Below are positions 60,728 through 64,000 of a stretch of DNA of 64,000 nt, in pieces. The notes beneath the pieces were generated by a model. The model was not told the DNA's origin and searched no databases. It saw nothing but the letters and a program-made list of their open reading frames with translations. The stretch's first letter is position 1; each line of letters opens with the position of its first letter. The stretch comes from Acidaminococcus fermentans (GTDB lineage: Bacteria; Bacillota; Negativicutes; Acidaminococcales; Acidaminococcaceae). The position numbers and the translations under genes are program-made. Location of the stretch: positions 34,379 through 98,378 of the forward strand of contig NZ_VULN01000010.1 in the NCBI RefSeq assembly GCF_009696675.1, written 5' to 3'.

Positions 60728-61657
60728 TCATTTCATCCCCTGCATCAGAGAAATCAGCGACGGCAGGAGGACCACTACGAATATGGCGGGGAAAATGCAG
60801 AACACCAGGGGGAAGATCATCTTCACCGGTGCCTTCATGGCCTGGGTCCTGGCCCTTTGTCTCCGCAGGTCCCGCATGTTGTCCGCCTGGATCACCAGGG
60901 TATCGGACATGGAGGCCCCCAGCCGTTCCGACTGGACCACGGACATGACGAACAGGTACACGTCCTGCACATCACACCGTTTGGCCATCAGCTGCATGGA
61001 CCGTCGCCGGGTCATGCCCATCCGGATATCCCGGAGCATCCGGCGGAATTCGTCGATCAGGGGTCCTTCCATCCGTTCCACCACTTTCCGCATGGCACCG
61101 TCCAGGGAAAGGCCCGCCTGTACGGAAATGGACAGCAGGTCCAGCACATCAGGCAGCTGCCGGATGATCTTTGTCTGCCGGTCCCGGATGATATGGTTCA
61201 GCACCCCGAAAGGCAGCATGGCCCCGAACAGCAGGAATCCCCAGATCAGCAACAGGCCCCCGAAGGTGCCCATGGGATGGCTGGCGGTATACCGGAACCC
61301 CTGGACTCCCCAGAACACCATGGAAACGAACCAGATGCCCACCAGGGTCCTTGGCTTCCAGATTCCCTGCTTCCCGGCCAGGATGATCCGCTGCTCCATC
61401 ATCTGAGGCAGTGCCGAAGGGGCAAACTTGGAGAAAAAGTCCATGGCCTGGTTCAGCAGCCGGCCGATGGTCCGCTGGTACAGGGGGATCTTCTTCAGGT
61501 CGTCGGGGTTGGTCTCCTCTTCCTGGACTTTCTCTTCTTCCCGGAAGGTTTCCAACCGGCGCTTCACTTCTTCCCCCTGGATCTTCTTCAGGGCCATGAC
61601 CGAAAGGACCAGATAGAAGAACAACGCCAGGGCAATGGAAAGAGACAGTGCCAGCAT
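60728..61657 (-). CDS. Tad pilus inner-membrane protein (TadC/GspF family)
   Basis: 309 residues. Membrane helices near 1-20, 105-125, 135-160 and 280-305. Type II secretion F domain with LLSISVQAGLSLDGAMRKVV and LGASMSDTLVIQADNMRDLR. The end (APVKMIFPLVFCIFPAIFVV) resembles TadC. It begins two bases past tadA. Only one F-type protein is present in the window; TadB, if any, must lie elsewhere. Confidence 0.85.
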   Translation of the reverse strand: MLALSLSIALALFFYLVLSVMALKKIQGEEVKRRLETFREEEKVQEEETNPDDLKKIPLYQRTIGRLLNQAMDFFSKFAPSALPQMMEQRIILAGKQGIWKPRTLVGIWFVSMVFWGVQGFRYTASHPMGTFGGLLLIWGFLLFGAMLPFGVLNHIIRDRQTKIIRQLPDVLDLLSISVQAGLSLDGAMRKVVERMEGPLIDEFRRMLRDIRMGMTRRRSMQLMAKRCDVQDVYLFVMSVVQSERLGASMSDTLVIQADNMRDLRRQRARTQAMKAPVKMIFPLVFCIFPAIFVVVLLPSLISLMQGMK

Positions 61658-61659
61658 GG

Positions 61660-63060
61660 TCAGTCACCTTCTTCCCAGTCGATCCCCGGCCGTGCCTTCT
61701 GCATAAAGGCCGGATATTCCACATTGTGGGATTTGAACTTGTTCAGGAACTGAGGCTGCAGCCCGGTGGGACGGAATTCTCCCTGAGCCTTGCCGTTTTC
61801 GTCGAACCCGGTCTGGACATACCGGAACAGGTCCTGGAGGACGATTACGTCCCCTTCCATTTTCTGTACTTCCGTAATATAGGTGATCTTCCGGGAACCG
61901 TCCTGGATCCGTTCCTGATGGATGATCAGGTCCAGAGCCGAAGAAATCTGGTCCCGGATGGCCCGCACCGGCAGGTCCAGGCCGCTCATGAGCACCATGG
62001 TTTCCAGGCGGGACAGTACATCCCGGGGGCTGTTGGCGTGGGCGGTGGTCAGAGACCCTTCATGGCCCGTATTCATGGCCTGGAGCATGTCCAGGGCTTC
62101 GCCTCCGCGGACTTCCCCGACGATGATCCGGTCCGGCCGCATACGCAGGGAGTTCTTCACCAGGTCACGGATGGTGACCGCCCCTTTTCCTTCGATATTG
62201 GCAGGGCGGGCTTCCAGGGTCACCACATGGGGCTGTTCCAGCCGCAGTTCCGCCGCATCTTCGATGGTCACGATCCGTTCATCATGGGGGATGAAGGAAC
62301 TGAGTACGTTCAGGGAGGTGGTTTTACCGGAACCGGTACCACCGCTGATCATAATGTTCAGTTTGGCGTTGACACAGGCCCGGAGGAAAATGGCCATTTC
62401 TTCCGACAAGGTGCCAAAAGAAATCAGATTCTCCACCGACAGTGGTGTCCGGGAGAATTTCCGGATGGTCACACAGGGCCCAATCAGGGACAGAGGAGGG
62501 ATCACCACGTTCACCCGGCTGCCGTCCTGGAGACGGGCATCCACCAGAGGGGAGGCTTCATCCACGTGCCGGCCGATGGGGGTGACGATCTTGTCGATGA
62601 TGGCCATCAGATGGTTGTTGTCGTGGAACTGGGCTCCCGTCAGGTGGAGTTTTCCCATCCGTTCCACATAGATCTTCTTGGGACCGTTCACCATCACTTC
62701 GGTGACGCTGTCGTCCTTCAGGAACGGTTCGATGGGCCCCAGCCCCAGGATTTCGTCACAGATGTCGGATACCAGCCGGGCCCGTTCTCCCCGGGGCACC
62801 ACAAAGGGGTTGTGCTCCAGCACCCGCTGGACATAACCGGAGATTACATTTTCGATATCCTGCCGGCTGTGGGTGGCAGAATCCAGCACCTTCTGCTGTT
62901 CCGCACTCATTTCATCCACAATGGCCCGGTGGACGCTCACCTTCAGATTCTGGTACTCTTCTTCCCGGGCGTCCGCCGCCCGTCCATTGAATATGGGATT
63001 CTCCCGGACCTCGGGCTTGCCTTTTTCAGTTTTCCGTCCCAGCCGTTCCAGCAGTTTCAA
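61660..63060 (-). CDS. tadA: Tad pilus assembly ATPase
   Basis: 466 residues from TTG 63060 (GGGGGATACGGCG upstream). CpaF/TadA secretion ATPase. ISGGTGSGKTTSLN is Walker A (K246), VTIEDAAELRL the Asp box, IIVGEVRGGEALDMLQAMNT Walker B, and HANSPRDVLSRLETM the His box. The N-terminal domain is about 1-200. Powers Flp pilus assembly. Confidence 0.95.
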   Translation of the reverse strand: MKLLERLGRKTEKGKPEVRENPIFNGRAADAREEEYQNLKVSVHRAIVDEMSAEQQKVLDSATHSRQDIENVISGYVQRVLEHNPFVVPRGERARLVSDICDEILGLGPIEPFLKDDSVTEVMVNGPKKIYVERMGKLHLTGAQFHDNNHLMAIIDKIVTPIGRHVDEASPLVDARLQDGSRVNVVIPPLSLIGPCVTIRKFSRTPLSVENLISFGTLSEEMAIFLRACVNAKLNIMISGGTGSGKTTSLNVLSSFIPHDERIVTIEDAAELRLEQPHVVTLEARPANIEGKGAVTIRDLVKNSLRMRPDRIIVGEVRGGEALDMLQAMNTGHEGSLTTAHANSPRDVLSRLETMVLMSGLDLPVRAIRDQISSALDLIIHQERIQDGSRKITYITEVQKMEGDVIVLQDLFRYVQTGFDENGKAQGEFRPTGLQPQFLNKFKSHNVEYPAFMQKARPGIDWEEGD

Positions 63061-63111
63061 CGCCGTATCCCCCTTGTATCCTGCCAGGTCCCCGGATCTG
63101 GCAGGTTTTCC

Positions 63112-63543
63112 TTATTTTTGCTGATTCTCATCATACATGGTGTAGGTGGCCCGCATGGTCTTCAGGTCACTCCCCTGGAGCAGCCCTGCCCAGCTCAGAT
63201 TGGAGAAGAAGACCCCCTGGGTCTTCATGGGAGCCTGCACCGTCACCGTCACCGAAGGAGACCCGTCCACCGTAGTCTGCTCGATGGTGATGTTGTTCTC
63301 ATTGGTCAGTTTGTACAGATTCCCCGCAGTTTTGTACTCATTGAAGTTCCGGGTCTTCACATTATCCCAGCTGTCCCCGGGCTCCCGGACCACCGCCTCC
63401 CGGGCCACGGACCGGGCCACGTTGTTGAAGGTGATATAATCGCTGAAGAACATCCCGAAAGCGCACATGGCAATCAGGATGAGAAAAAAAAGAGGGACCA
63501 GAATGGCAAATTCCACAATATCCTGTCCCTTTTGCCGTTTCAT
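63112..63543 (-). CDS. TadE-like pseudopilin
   Basis: 143 residues. Type IV-like N-terminus: KRQKGQDIVEFAILVPLFFL, where cleavage after KG leaves E5 of the mature protein. It has a single hydrophobic helix and a beta-rich C-terminal part. Minor pilin of the Tad system. Separated from flp by a pair of competing hairpins. Confidence 0.85.
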   Translation of the reverse strand: MKRQKGQDIVEFAILVPLFFLILIAMCAFGMFFSDYITFNNVARSVAREAVVREPGDSWDNVKTRNFNEYKTAGNLYKLTNENNITIEQTTVDGSPSVTVTVQAPMKTQGVFFSNLSWAGLLQGSDLKTMRATYTMYDENQQK

Positions 63544-63571
63544 GATGGTTCCCCCTTTCCTGTAGTTTTTC

Positions 63572-63644
63572 AGTTCTTTCGAAAAGGCACCAACCGGAAG
63601 CTGATGCCCTTTCGAAAGAACTCCTGCGAAGGCAGGAGTTCTTT
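63572..63644 (-). promoter_or_regulatory. Competing hairpins between flp and tadE
   Basis: Stem A: AGTTCTTTCGAAAAGGC (63572-63588) with GCCCTTTCGAAAGAACT (63606-63622), one bulge or mismatch. Stem B: AAAGAACTCCTGC (63615-63627) with GCAGGAGTTCTTT (63632-63644), perfect 13 bp. They share AAAGAACT and cannot both form. Confidence 0.6.
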
Positions 63645-63660
63645 CAGCATAACAACAAAA

Positions 63661-63867
63661 TCAATTAGTTTTAGCAGTATTAGCTGCGTTCATCAGACTT
63701 CCAGCGTTTGTGAACACTGCGTTGATGTTTTTAGCAATACCACTCTGCTGATAAATCAACCAGCCGATCCCAACGATGATGGCCAGCATCAGGGCATATT
63801 CCACCATGTCCTGGCCTTTTTCACCCAGACGGGGTTTAATGTACATGTCGTACATCATCTTTGCCAT
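63661..63867 (-). CDS. flp: Flp-type major pilin
   Basis: 68 residues from ATG 63867. Class IVb prepilin: GEKGQDMVEYALMLAIIVGI with cleavage at G/Q and E5 of the mature pilin, then a short hydrophilic tail (ANTAKTN). Main subunit of the Tad pilus. There is no ribosome-binding site before the ATG, and the DNA upstream looks like an insertion sequence end, so native expression may be disturbed. Confidence 0.88.
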   Translation of the reverse strand: MAKMMYDMYIKPRLGEKGQDMVEYALMLAIIVGIGWLIYQQSGIAKNINAVFTNAGSLMNAANTAKTN

Positions 63868-63879
63868 GGTAATCTGAAG

Positions 63880-64000
63880 TGGTAAACTAAAATTGGACAC
63901 GGAGGGGGTAATTTTTGGACATACGGTGTATACTGTACGGATAGTACGAAATTAATTATCGGACAGAAATTCTCCCTCACAGGACAGGAGGTTTGCCGTG
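63880..64000 (+). mobile_element. Possible left end of an IS3-like insertion sequence
   Basis: TGGTAAACTAAAATTGGACA (63880 on) is of the type seen at termini of IS3-family elements, and TTTTTGGACAT repeats about 25 bases on. At the right edge AGGACAGGAGG is followed by GTG at 63998-64000, a likely transposase start. The body lies outside the window. Confidence 0.35.

Overview
The window looks like a chromosome segment of a moderately GC-rich member of the Bacillota. The signs are a cggR-gap-pgk/tpi-gpmI-eno glycolytic operon, a glmS ribozyme, a SAM-I riboswitch ahead of metNI, a TrpR-like YerC gene heading a his operon that includes hisZ, a small alarmone synthetase, and strong AGGAGG ribosome-binding sites. 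A Negativicutes host of the Acidaminococcus type would fit, but that is inference only.

Layout. (1) 1 to about 26.2 kb is most of a siphovirus-type prophage, cut by the left window edge. Read leftward from the immunity region it carries: a repressor/Cro-like switch with two identical operators (22.3-23.3 kb); an excisionase-like HTH gene; a YqaJ exonuclease with RecT; a replication initiator with iterons inside its gene; a helicase loader; many small translationally coupled genes; a late regulator followed by two terminators; TerS, TerL, portal, a MuF head protein with a metallopeptidase-like tail, scaffold, coat, connectors, tail tube, a G/GT tail chaperone pair with a -1 slippery heptamer, tape measure, Dit and a partial tail gene. 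Rightward from the repressor lie a small unknown gene, an AT-rich AbiF-type HEPN ribonuclease gene with its own structured RNA, and the tyrosine integrase. (2) 26.2-27.2 kb is a repeat-rich gap with a possible transposase remnant. (3) 27.2-31.8 kb: an oxidoreductase, a two-component system, a small alarmone synthetase and an HD protein. (4) 31.8-38.9 kb: the CggR-controlled lower glycolysis operon with a fused Pgk-TpiA. (5) 38.9-42.4 kb: nadABC. (6) 42.6-46.2 kb: glmS and glmM. (7) 46.2-54.4 kb: a complete histidine operon. (8) 54.6-57.6 kb: an old-yellow-enzyme/FAD oxidoreductase and a LysR regulator. (9) 57.7-59.6 kb: SAM-I riboswitch and metNI. (10) 59.8-63.9 kb: a DUF192 protein and part of a Tad/Flp pilus locus, with a possible IS end at the right edge.

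The two most notable systems are phage-borne. One is the AbiF/Abi_2 HEPN protein (R216-N217...H221), preceded by a consensus promoter and a short RNA with mutually exclusive pairings. The other is the MuF head protein with an AT-rich HExxH C-terminal domain, followed by an overlapping AT-rich zinc-ribbon gene, which looks like a phage polymorphic toxin/immunity pair. A third pattern is chromosomal: short arrays of 7-bp repeats lie in many intergenic regions of the non-phage part and were not seen in the prophage.
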